In this document: piece by piece, positions 28,583 through 39,062 of the stretch
Position numbering within the stretch: position 1 is the stretch's first letter
Layout of the letters: each line of letters starts with the position of its first letter
NCBI RefSeq assembly: GCF_000350225.1
Contig: NW_005179051.1
Coordinates: forward strand, 139,110 to 203,109
Reading direction: 5' to 3'
Length of the DNA stretch: 64,000 bases
Source: Chondrus crispus
Taxonomy: Eukaryota > Rhodophyta > Florideophyceae > Gigartinales > Gigartinaceae
The notes under the pieces: generated by a model
What the model saw: the letters and a program-made list of their open reading frames with translations, nothing else
Told to the model about the DNA's origin: nothing
Database searches by the model: none
Made by a program: the position numbers and the translations under genes

Positions 28583-31074
28583 CACATATACTCAACATTT
28601 GCCGCAACGCACTCAACAAGTGTTGCAACGTCCTTAATTTTTTCCTAGTGATCTTTGGTTGGTTCTTCATTTTCGCAAAGTAGATCCACCGAGAAAGCCT
28701 ATCCTTCTTTAGGCTTATGAATCACGGTATTTCAATTTCATTCCTCAATTAGGCAATTAGGCAATTAAGCACCGGAGACTCTTCACTAAATGTTATTGTT
28801 ACATCCTTTGCAAAGACCTTCCGCGTTTTCATCTTCTGGCATAGAAATACCCTCCGTCAACTATCGCGCAAGCCTGCACAGTCACACCGTTTAGTGCAAG
28901 GATCTATCCAACTGATCGATAAAGGAAAGTTATCACGTCGTATTTAGCACAACCGAATTCGTAACGAAGAAACAGTACAAGTAACCACAAACAAAAAAAA
29001 GTATAATTTTCGCACAGAGACAGTCGACAAAAGCCGGTATCATGTCCCGATTTTGGCTTTGGCAACTACTTTCTGCAAGCTCACAAACTGGAATTCTTAT
29101 TTAGCAGCAAAGGCTTGCGGAGTATTTTTAACGGCACCGAGACTTCCCTTCGGAATCAGAGGGGAAAGGCAAATTTGAGAAACGAAAGGACATGGCATTA
29201 ATGTGGGAGAACGGGAACGATGAGGTTAGTAGTAGCCGCGTTCGTCGCGCGCAGTGGCGGGGAAAGGAGTCGCGAGAGTGAGGGGGACGGGGATACCTCG
29301 GACGGAGAGTCTCCAGCCTCGAACGGGGCACTCTGATCGGGTAGCAAGTTACCCCCGAGGGCCGGCCGGGATACCGCCCTCAGACTTTAATATCGCGGGA
29401 TTTCCCGCCGGCGCGTCGCCCGGATAATTTTCCCTTTTTCCCAGATTTAGGGCTATCCAAATAAACTTCAATTTCTAGCTTCCCACACACCTCCTATTGG
29501 CCCTAAATTGGGGTGCGCGGCGCCGGCCGTCCTGCCGTCGCTGCCGACCCTATACGTACCTGACACCGCCGCCGTGACCGGAGATTAGATCGCTAACTTT
29601 CGGGCGGTGATAGCCCAGATCCACTTACGGATCCAACGCTTGGACGTAGGTTTACTCGCTCCGCGCTCCGACTTGCGCCTTTTCATCGCTTCTGTCTTCT
29701 TGCTGTCCTTCTCTCGCGCTCGTCGCAAGCTCGAGCACTACTTGCGGCGTTCGCTTTCGCCGCTCTTCGCCATTGTCTCACACAGCCCGCTCGCGATCGC
29801 TGCTTTTCGCTTCGTGTAGCACGCCGCCCTTCCTGAGGTCCACACCGCCGGTCCTCTGCACGTCATCCGCTGCTCACCTGTCGACTCTAGTCCACTGCAA
29901 CTGTCCTCTGACCTTCGCCGTCCTCCCGCACACCGACGCTTCCCTTTCTCCGAAACGCCCAATCTCCGCCGGCCTATTCATCCGCATGTCGCGCGCGACC
30001 TCCTCGAACCTACAGAGTGCCGGCAAGCCAAGGATCGGTGGTCGTGCGTTGCCCGCTGTCTGGTGGGCCTGTGGCTCACGGAAGGGAAGGTAAGGGTGCG
30101 GTCGAGTCGATGGCGTGGCTAGGAGGGAAATAGAAATCAAGAGAGGTTTTGTTGGTTGTTCGGGAGATATAGCAGACCTTCAACCGAGAGAGGGTCTTGC
30201 AAAATCTCAGCCTAGGGCAGGAGGCGTCGAGGGTGCTTCTTTCTTGGTTGGTGGAGAGAATGGGCAGGAAGATGGAGGTTTCAGTGATGGAGAGGTGGAG
30301 TTTGTTGAACGAAGTTGGATTGTTGGACTTCGAGCAACGGCGTTGGGAGGTGCGACGCGTCGTGTTCGCCTCCGGCAAGACCCACGACTTCCGCCCTGGA
30401 CGTTACTACGCTTCACATAGGAGTGTAGGCAGGCGGAAGACCTTTTGAAAAGTGGACTTCCATAGTCTAGAGGCGAGCGTCGTGCCGATGTTAGATGAGG
30501 CAGGCAGTCCAATCACCAGCGAACTTGGGGTGGTGAAGTGGGACGAGCAGTCGAACGCGGAAGTCGAGCTGGTCTTTGGACTCCGGAAGAGAGTCTAGGC
30601 TATGGAGTGGTTGGATCGGTAATGCACCAGCCACCCTGACGACTTTGTTTCCATCGGAGGCCGTGGTCACTGCGAGGTGAAGGAGCGGACGCAGCCATAT
30701 CGTACACGCGAGTCCGTGTTCTGCCGAGCAACACACGGCGAGTGCGCGCGTGCGTCCTTCGGCAACGCGTTGCGCTGTGTTGTCGGCGAGGGTTCAGCGC
30801 TTGAGATGCCACGCAAAGGCATAGGAGCTCGGAACTTAGCCGAACTACAAGTGTGGAATGAGAGCCTCTCCACCAGCACAGCCCTTTTCGGGTCCAAGTT
30901 CCAAAATTTGTGAAACCTGTAAAGCTGTGATAGGAGGAAAACGAGATTTAAATTTTGGGATTTTTGGGTTCATCCAAGGATGACACGTTTCCATTGGATT
31001 CCATGCGCTGCTCACTGGGCACATTGTTTTAGTACGGAGTCCGCATCTGAACTCAACCAGCAACCAGTCACATC
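28583..31074. other. Interval without recognised gene
   Basis: 28583-29120 is AT-rich and without ORFs. 29120-30600 is GC-richer with several short overlapping ORFs on both strands; none shows a family motif, conserved repeats or a convincing start. The stretch 29220-29333 encodes a short acidic peptide (ESEGDGDTSDGES), possibly an exon remnant. The DNA is not part of the inverted repeat. Confidence 0.4.
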
Positions 31075-31404
31075 ATGTCTGCTGCTCGTGCTTTCCTTGA
31101 TGAAGGTGTAGAAAATGATGCAGAGGACTACGCAGCAGCTCTTTGGCTACATATGGTAAGCCTCTGTACTGATGGGGGGACAAAGGGAAGTCATGGCGGA
31201 TCTACTCCTGGAAAGGCTGGGAACATTCAACGCGATTTCCATGGGGCACACAAGCACTATATGGTCAAATACTTCTGGCCAAGCGACATGATGCGACCAG
31301 GGACTACATCCTATGAGGACCTGATGAAGGCTTTGCAAGCAACAACACTTTCATCATCCGTCCATCCCTTTCCGGCCCCCATAGTTGTGTGCTTCCATCT
31401 TTGA
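31075..31404 (+). pseudogene. PIF/Harbinger-type transposase, N-terminal fragment
   Basis: The ORF of 109 codons starts at an ATG. Residues 40-75 (SHGGSTPGKAGNIQRDFHGA followed by HKHYMVKYFWPSD) match the N-terminal signature of PIF/Harbinger transposases, in which a GGS-x-PGK-x-x-N-x-x-RD motif precedes H-x-x-x-x-x-x-YF. The FRRRFRM box and the DDE domain that normally follow are absent, so this is a fragment. It could alternatively be an exon of a domesticated transposase; no splice donor was established. Confidence 0.55.
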
Positions 31405-31653
31405 GAGACAGACGCAGGGAAGCCATGCTTGTGTGGACCACGCGGATTCACTCTTGTGCTTTGGAGTTTCGGTGGTATTGCTTCCCGCCATTTCGAGTCC
31501 AGTGTTGGACCAATGGAAGTGGTACAACAGTGCTACTTCTGCTTGGATGTTGAATTGGATCCTGGACAAACAGGGTCCAAATATCCTGCATTTGGACCCT
31601 GTTTCGAAAAACTCTAATCCAAGTTCAAAGCCAACTTAGATTGAACTGCAAGG

Positions 31654-32172
31654 GTGGGCGAGCGAATTTTTCATATCCTGGTTCCAAGTCTAAAATTTGC
31701 ATTGGACCTGCAAATTTTATGCGAGTGGAGAGGCTCTGAGAAGAACCTTGGAAGATACCGCCTCAAGAAGTGCGACGTATCCATCTTGGAAGGTCACAGT
31801 AAGTGGATGAGTGATCGAGTTTCTGGCGTTTTCCTGGTAAGGATCGTCGCCTTGGACGCCCTTTGCCGGCGTTTAGATCACGTAGTGGTTCTCAACACCC
31901 TGAAGGGGCACGTCTTAGACCCTGTAGAGCAATTTGCGCTTTCTAATCGACCCGGTGTCTTGGGTGCGTGTCTTGGACAAGGAAGTGATTCTTTCGAAGT
32001 GGCTGAGGTGAGACAGCTGCAGCTGCAGCCGGTCGGGAAAGGGAAGAGAAGCCGGAAGAAGTCTGGAAAACAGCGCAGCACCAGCACACGAAAGAAGAAG
32101 ATTTCATCGGAACATAAATTGGTGCCTAGAAGGACAAAGAGGATGAAGGTAGTGGAAGACGACAGCGAGTAA
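31654..32172 (+). CDS. Hypothetical protein with basic C-terminal tail
   Basis: 172 open codons; the first in-frame ATG gives about 121 residues (starting MSDRVSGVF, near 31807). The C-terminal 50 residues are strongly basic (GKGKRSRKKSGKQRSTSTRK, then PRRTKRMK) and end in an acidic VEDDSE, a pattern seen in nuclear or nucleolar proteins. The central part is hydrophobic and not recognised. It may be the last exon of a longer gene. The stop lies 20 bp from the end of an oppositely oriented copia fragment. Confidence 0.35.
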   Translation: MGERIFHILVPSLKFALDLQILCEWRGSEKNLGRYRLKKCDVSILEGHSKWMSDRVSGVFLVRIVALDALCRRLDHVVVLNTLKGHVLDPVEQFALSNRPGVLGACLGQGSDSFEVAEVRQLQLQPVGKGKRSRKKSGKQRSTSTRKKKISSEHKLVPRRTKRMKVVEDDSE

Positions 32173-32191
32173 AGGCGTTCGAGTGTCACAT

Positions 32192-32342
32192 TTACTTGCT
32201 CGATGCTCTTTTGATCCGCCTTGAGCCTTGAAGAACCTCGTCCTCTACAAGACCTCTCTGCATGATTCCGTTAAGAATCTTGAACATCTCCAAGTTCCTC
32301 TTCGTTAATGCGTCAGTAGGGTTTTGCGTACTGCTTACCAAT
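32192..32342 (-). pseudogene. Copia RNase H, C-terminal tail (split gene, part 2)
   Basis: Minus-strand reading LVSSTQNPTDALTKRNLEMF and further, ending GSRRIKRASSK. The block NPTDALTK is the conserved 'xxxADxLTK' end of copia-type RNase H. The rest of this RNase H is at 49316-49860. The two are separated by the 17-kb gypsy complex, which begins exactly at 32343. Confidence 0.85.
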
Positions 32343-33010
32343 TGTAGCATAAACACCCCCAGCGATAGGGGTGTATGCACAGTTCGACCGAGACCCCGTC
32401 CGATCGAGAAGACGGGGGTGAAGCAGGACACCAGCTTACGGCACCGGGCAGCGGGCCCGGGAGCGTGGTAGAGCGGGAACGGGGAGGACGCCGGTACGCG
32501 CGAGCGGTTCGACGCCTCGACGCCCCGGCGCGGTACTGGGTAACGATCCAGTACGGACGGGCGGAGGCGGAGCCGGCTCTTGGGCGTACCGCGCGCGTAC
32601 TCAACCCGCGCTCGGGGCCGCTCTAAGGTAATTAGCGAGCGTTACCTTCGAATAAGCGGGAAGTCGGACCTTGACGGTTGGTGGGTGACAGGTCCGTGCT
32701 TGTCCTCCTCCACCGCCGCCGGTTCGCTCCATATTTAATGTACATAATAGCCTATCATAGTAGTACAGTACCGATGTACTGTAGCGGTCGGTCGACACTG
32801 TAATACTGTCAGCCATCGGGGCTGACAGTACACGTGTGTGCGCGTTCTTCGGTCCCGCGCGTACACGTGTACACGTGCGCACGCGTGTGCCCTGTACCCG
32901 AGGGGTACACGTGGCCACGCGCAGTGGTACTGTAGAGCATCGGGCTCTACAGCAGCAGATCCGTTGTTGATCTAATCTAACTAAAAAGCCCCAGGGGGGG
33001 TTATACTACA
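32343..33010 (-). repeat. LTR-A (668 bp), left end of the complex
   Basis: Starts TGTAGCATAA and ends TTATACTACA, a 10-bp inverted terminal pair with one mismatch. The part 32686-33010 recurs at 48991-49315 with about six differences. It contains three strong stem-loops: CTGTCAGCC/GGCTGACAG (32806-32828), TGTACCC/GGGTACA (32893-32909) and CTGTAGAGC/GCTCTACAG (32930-32952). Confidence 0.9.
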
Positions 33011-33046
33011 CGGCCCCCTCTTAAGCGGGGACGTCCGTGTCCACGG
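33011..33046 (-). other. Polypurine tract and pol 3' end, copy A
   Basis: Minus strand: an eight-codon stretch ending in TAA, then AGAGGGGGCCG abutting LTR-A. The same arrangement occurs at 39053-39089 at the real end of the integrase. In the minus direction, copy A is not preceded by integrase but by the 6-kb segment. Confidence 0.7.
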
Positions 33047-33066
33047 GTGCTCATAGAGCGGAAATC

Positions 33067-35454
33067 ATGGCTGACCGTATAATCGATACGGTCCCGTCTA
33101 CCCCTTCCCACGACCCCGCTCTCGGGTCGGCATTCTCGGTGTCCCGCTTCGCCCTCGTTTGCACGCGTGTCGATCTATCGCCCCTCTCTCTGGCGTCCCG
33201 AGACCTCGCCTCCCCTTTGTCGCCATCGGCTCGTTTCTGCCGTTTAGTCGTGCGTGCCCCATCTGGGCTCGCCTTGAGCGTCGACCCGTCACTCCCTTCG
33301 GAGGGGTCCGTTCTTCTGCATCCGACCTGGCGGGCACCCTTTTTTCTCCCTACCCAAGAGCCAGCTTACTCCCTCGTCTACTGGATTGGCCCGCGTCCTT
33401 ACGTTAGCCATATGTCGCCCCTCACTACCCCTGAGGGCGCCCCCGCGCGTCCTCTGCCGGCCCTTGGGATTGGATCGGCCGCACCGGTCGTCTGCTCCCC
33501 GACCATGGATCACCCCACCCCCGTCCAGGAGGTGGCATCGCGGTCGCCTTCGGCCGCTCTCAACCCTTCCGCGCCGCCGCTCTGGTGACCTCCGAGGCCT
33601 CTCCGAAAGCCTCGAGAAACCCGAGCCTCTACAGTATCCGAGGAGTTGGATCCCTCGCCGCCCGTCGCTCCGTCGTTGGCTGCGCCCGTCGGTGGCGCGA
33701 GTGGTTCGCACGATGGGGAGCTCGCGGCATGGCCGAGGGATGGTTCGTACCGTCCCGTCTAGGGCTCTCACGGGGCCACTGGTAGTTGTCGGCGTCCCGG
33801 GGCGCCGACACCTTTTTCCCGGCTCCGCAGGGTCGTGGAGGAGGAGGTGTCCGACACCTCCACGCAGTGGCTGGGCGTTCCCTTGGAGCGGTCGATTCCG
33901 CTACCGCTCAGTCGCCTAAACTACGCGTGGCGTCGCCACGCGCGGTCGGGCATCACCGTCGGTGAGCTCTTGGCGCGGGCATGTTTGCGACCTGATCTAC
34001 TCCGGATTCGCACCATATACGCAGGTGGCCGAGCTGAGGAGGCGTCCCTTGCCTTAGGGCGCTTGCTATCTGAGAGTGACGGTGCCCCCTATCAAATTCC
34101 GGACGAGATACCCGGCGACAGGACGTTCATCTATAGTGTAGAGGAGGCCGAGTACGTCGACCGGATGTCGACGTACCTCTTCCATCGGGGCCCCCGGGAT
34201 CCCCGTCGTTTCGTACTTTCGGAGGTAGCGGGGCTATACGTCAGCTCCCGCACTCGTGCCCATTCGAAGGCTCGGGCGGCCCTTCAAAAATCGGCCTGTT
34301 CCCTGATGCACCTTCACTACATCGCGGTGGCGCCAACAGATTGGTCCGCGTATCGCGATGCTGCGGAAGAAGACGGACGCGTCTTCCCGTCGGCCGCGTT
34401 CGCCTCCGGTCTGTCCCGAAGCGACTTCCCCGAGCTTCCCGCGGTTATAGGGGAGGCACTCCCGTCGTTAGGGGTGCATCTGTTACTCCCCTACACTCTG
34501 AGACACTTTGGCTTCGCTTGTAATGACCCGGTACACCCGGCTTACGCCGAGCTGGTCTACAATTTGGAGTGCGAATGGGCGTGGTCCCTATGCACCGCCT
34601 ACATGGCCGAGGTTTCATCGCATGGTAGGGCTTTCGTACAGCCCGTCGGCGTGCTGTCCTTCCTTGGCCGGGTCGCGCCGTCGCTTCCCGACGTGACCTT
34701 GCACCCCATGGAGCGCGGCTCCCCGCACGTCCCATGGTCCTACTCCTTGGTTCTCGATCTTATGCACCACGCCGTGGCGGTGCCCGAGTGCAATCGGCGT
34801 TCTTGGAACGATTACACAACCAGCACCCGGAGCCTCTACATGGTCTACGATTGGAAAGGGGATGCTTTCGTAGCGCGTCCCAGTCCGCTCGGGTCGGATC
34901 CTTCCCGGAGCAAGGGAGGCGTGGGGTCCGTTGCCCGAGAAGCGCGCCGGAAGCGGTACCGCGATTTGGATGGCCAAGCTCCGTCTGTCGCCTTCCGAGA
35001 TGCACATTCCCTACGTACTTCCCTCTTCCCTTCGGGGGAGGGGTACAGTGCCGCGGTAGGCGCTCCGTCGGCTCTCCCGCCCCCTCTTGGGGCCGGCTCA
35101 TGTCGTGACGTGAGTCCCAAGACCACGTGCAGCCTTGATCTGAGTCACAACGAGATCATTGCTATCCCAGGGGTGGCGCGCGCGCTGGGCCGTTCGGTCG
35201 GCCGAGGTTGGCAAGTTGGAGGCCTCCTCCGGACACTGGCCGGTTGGTACGTAGAGCGGAGTAACGAGGCTCGTCGCCTCGGTGCACAACTCCGCCATGC
35301 CCACGGGGAAATCGAGACCCTTCGTGAATCGGCGTCGCGCCAGAGCAGCATGCTACAACACTTATCGGTCGAGCGCGATCGATATCGCCAGGAGCGAGAC
35401 GACCTTCGGGCTTCCCCTACACACGTGCCTCTCCCTCAACGTCGGGACCCATAG
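33067..35454 (+). pseudogene. Long ORF antisense to pol in the gypsy 3' region
   Basis: One reading frame runs from ATG 33067 to TAG 35452-35454 (about 795 codons) with only two stops, TGA at 33586-33588 and TAG at 33760-33762; the last 539 codons are uninterrupted. The N-terminal 250 codons are rich in Pro, Ser, Ala and Leu, the middle is globular (for example LRHFGFACNDPVHPAYAELV), and the C-terminal 55 residues (ARRLGAQLRHAHGEIETLRE onwards) predict a coiled coil. I do not recognise a family. It begins 57 bp from LTR-A and reads inward, opposite to gag-pol. Its size in a mostly degenerate element argues for past selection. It may be an accessory element protein or a captured gene. A similar layout is seen at 57341-59262. 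Confidence 0.6.
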
Positions 35455-38400
35455 GAGGGTCGTGTGCACGACTCCTCGGTGACCTGCGGACCAGCCGTCC
35501 CGTCCAACTCACGTCCGGGGTGGTCCTCCCACCGAAGATAGCGCTTCCGCCCCTCCACGAGATGGAGTCGGACGTTCCGTCGCACTCCAGCTACCGTCCC
35601 CCGGAAAGGCGTGCCCCCGGGTCGTCAGTGCCCTCCAACGGTACGAACCGTTGAGCGTGCAAGCATAGAGACCGGCTCTCGACATCCCTAGTCATTTCCT
35701 TTCCCGTGAAGCCCCTAAGGCAGTTCCTCGCGAGTCTTTCCCCTATGCTCGCGGAAGACCTCCTCCCTGGTCTGGACAAGAAAAAAGAGGGAGGGGGGGT
35801 CTCGGATTTGTTGTCGTCCCACCCCGCGTCCTCTCATGCTGTTCGAGCATGGCTCTCTTCGTAGAGCAATGGGAGGCGCGAGAGTGAACGGCTCTTCTCG
35901 TACGACTGCAGCGTCCGATGCGCGGAGGTCCGTCCGGGGCGTGTCGGGGAGAGGGGGTTCGTCGACGGATTGCCGGGATGTCCGCGATTGAGATGGGGAG
36001 TCGCGCTTCGGCTAAAATTAACGAGCTCCCATTGGCTGAGCCACTCCCGTTATCTTGCACCGAGCCAGAGCCGTCTCAAGTCCTCGGCGTTATCCTTTCC
36101 TTTCTGCGTGCAGGGGTCCTCCTATCACCCTTTGCAACGGTGGCGCTTCCTGCCGCTTTTCTGGACGCTCTCGTGAAATCCTCATCGTCGCCGTGGTGAC
36201 CTACGTAGGGTTGGTAAGCAGTGACGTTCCGAGGTCCGAGTCTCCGCTCGGATAACGCCCTTCCTATGCTTCCACTCGTCACCAAAGGAGGCATTTCCTT
36301 CTTGACACGGCGTAGCGTGTCCCATCGTAGCGTGATGGGGTATTGCCTGTTCCTCGCAGGCCTCCTGGCCCGAGCTGTCTTCGTTCCCCTATCAACGGAG
36401 TCCGATCCCCGATTCGGTCGGAGTCGTCAATCGTTAAGTCCGCTTCTAACTCATGAGCCTGATCGTACAGTGCCGTCCCGCGTTCGAACTACCCCCAACC
36501 ATACACACAGTGATACTATCCTCAACTGCCTTTCTTTGTGCCAGTTTGTCTTGCGTTCTCCGCCAGCGAAAGGCGCTTCGAAGGACCTCCAAGTTCGTCC
36601 ACTCTCAGCTGATGGTCTGGGTCTTTAGCTGCGTTAGCAGCTGCGTACGGGGCCGACATGCTCCCGGATTCGATAATCTACGTCATGATGTTGGTTGCAA
36701 CCCTCAATCCGTGGCCGTCCTCGTCACCACCCGTACGCGGCGTGTGGTTCCGCATAAGGCCCGATTCGGGAGCGGTAACTGATTTTCTTTTGTAGACCCT
36801 CACAACCAACGTGCGATGGGCCAGCGACCTCGTGACCACAAAGGCGATCTAGCCCCTCGCGTGTAAACGGTCAAATCGGTTCGGTGCATTCCCGCGAGGG
36901 GCGAAGACTTGCCCGCTTGGACGGGGGTGGCGGGGGAGAAATTCCCTCTGACAGTGCTCCAGCGTGGTGCTCGCGGCGAGCCAGCGACGGAGCTCTGTGG
37001 GGACGTCGTGTCTTCGGGTCGCTGCCTGGAGGAGTGGGGGATTGAGCATCTCTACGCCCTTTCGCGGAAGGTGCCGCGAAGACGACATTCGAAGTCGTGC
37101 TTGTGCTCTGGAGGGCGTCCCCAGTCCTTTGCCGCGGTCTCTTTCCGTCGCTTATCAATTCCCATGCTCAGCGGCATCCCTTTTCGTCCTTCCCTCTCGC
37201 CGTCTGCCCGTGCAGTCGGTCGCGGGACGACGTCGGCGTCGCCTCCGGTTTGCACTTGTGGACGACGGGTGCGAGCCGAGTCATTGGACTGTCTATCGGA
37301 TCCCTACGAGGGGCATCGTCGTGTGCGACGGATCGCAGCCTCGTGTTTCGCCGGGGCTCGGGCAAGCGTCATCCTCCGCTTCGCCCTGAGCTATCCGCGG
37401 CGCTGTCCCTTTTGTCGCGATCCGCTTTGCCAGAGTGGCATCTTACGTTCGGCGTCTGCCCCAGGGCGCGCGCGCGCTATCGCGGCGAGGGGTCGGTTCG
37501 TGCGTTCGCACTCGCAAAGACAGAGAGGTTAGTGACGTAGGATCCCGTGGGGGAGGTGTCTTTCAGCGTTGTTCGCCGTCGGCGGCGAAGGTTCGGGGGC
37601 GCAGGAGTCCCGTGCGCCGGTCGCCTCCTCGACTGTAGTCATCCGCTCCTCCGTTGGTAGCGGGAGGGCGGCCGGGGCCAGTCGCTCACCCTGTGCGTGG
37701 TTTGCAGCGCGCGCGAAGAAAGTTAGACGGAAAACCCCGATCCGGCGGCTTGTCCCACGTCGGTTTTCGAGGCACGACTCCCGCCTCCCGACGACGTCTT
37801 CTTCCGCAGTTCTACGTCTCCTTCCGCCCAACGACGGGGGGGGCGGAAGGGAAGGTCACGAGGCGACGAGGCGTCGTCACGCGCGGCGCGTCGGGACGTC
37901 TCGTGTTGCCAAGGCCCGGGTGAGCGTCCTAACCCGCCTTTGGCCGAGCCGCGGCACGGTGCCTGATTGCCTTCGTCCCCGCGCCCGCATTGGTGGCAAC
38001 AGAACGAAACGTTAAACTGTAGCCAAGAGCGTGGGTGCTGGTATTCCGTGTTGCCGTCGGCACCGAGCGCGGGTGGTTCGCAGCATCTTCTAGCGCCCTC
38101 GGCGGTGGCGAGTCGGATGGGCGGTGGCTATATGTGCTCCTCTCCTCACCGACGGTGGCCGGCTAGACCTCCGTTGAGCACGGGGGAGGGACGGCAACAA
38201 ATCCCAGATGTCGGGGCACCCGCTCGGAGCGGGCGCACGCGACCACCTCATGCTCGCTTCGCTTCTCGGTCAGGGGGCGGACGTATGTACCTTCTTGCGA
38301 GTAATTGTACCCCCGGGCCGCGCCGTCTGCCTTTTCTTTGCTTATCGTATGGCGTGCAGTATCTGTGCACGCCGCGCACGTGCGGCTGTAATTTTTCTCC

Positions 38401-39052
38401 CTTAATTTTTTCGTTATTTTCGGGGTATGGTGGCGGCAGTGGTTTGATGATGACGCAGTCAGTTTTGTGGCATGGCGCGCGCCTCTGGCGTCGCTCACGT
38501 ATCACGTTCTCTTCCTCTGCAATTTTCCTTATTACGGGGCCTGTCCCGGCGGCGGGTTTTTGGGGTATCTCGGGCCTGCGTGCGGATATCACTGTTCCCC
38601 GGATCGCGTTGCACGCGCTCGCTCGCTCTTCCTTAACTGCCCTGGCGCGCGCTTACCCGACGCAGCTCCACCCTCTTGCTCATCTGTCGGAGCGTTTTGC
38701 GCGTTTTCTCGCGTACTACCCCTATCGATACGGTCATGACCACGTCGTCCGTCGGGGGACCGGACCCGGATGCGGACTGAGAGCTCGAAGTGAGCCCCAA
38801 CCTTCTGGGTATTCCGAGACACAAGCGACGGGCATTCCGGTCGCTTACTCTGCCCACCGAGGGCTCTCGTGATTTCAGGCAGTTCGTACTGTCCTGTTCT
38901 TATGTCTCGCGTCCTTGACGTCCGAGAAGTCAAGGCGACTTGACTTGAACACGTCCCCGGCTGTGACCCTCCGATAGGGTCCACCGTCCTCCTTCGCTTC
39001 CCCTTTTAGTCTGTTCGTGCAGGCTGGGGTTAATCCGCGAAGGAGCGGTTGA
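35455..39052. other. Long non-coding part of the gypsy 3' region
   Basis: 3.6 kb of GC-rich DNA between the antisense ORF and the end of pol. Many short open stretches occur on all frames (the longest 301 codons at 37967-38872) but none has a convincing start, domain or repeat structure, and the composition explains their length. No LTR is found next to the PPT at 39053, where one would be expected. Confidence 0.5.
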
Positions 39053-39062
39053 GGGCCCCCCC

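Noticed and set aside
37967..38872. 301-codon ORF in the gypsy 3' region
   Set aside because: No motif, no plausible start, low-complexity Arg/Ser/Pro content, and overlapping open frames on both strands of equal quality. Composition alone explains it.
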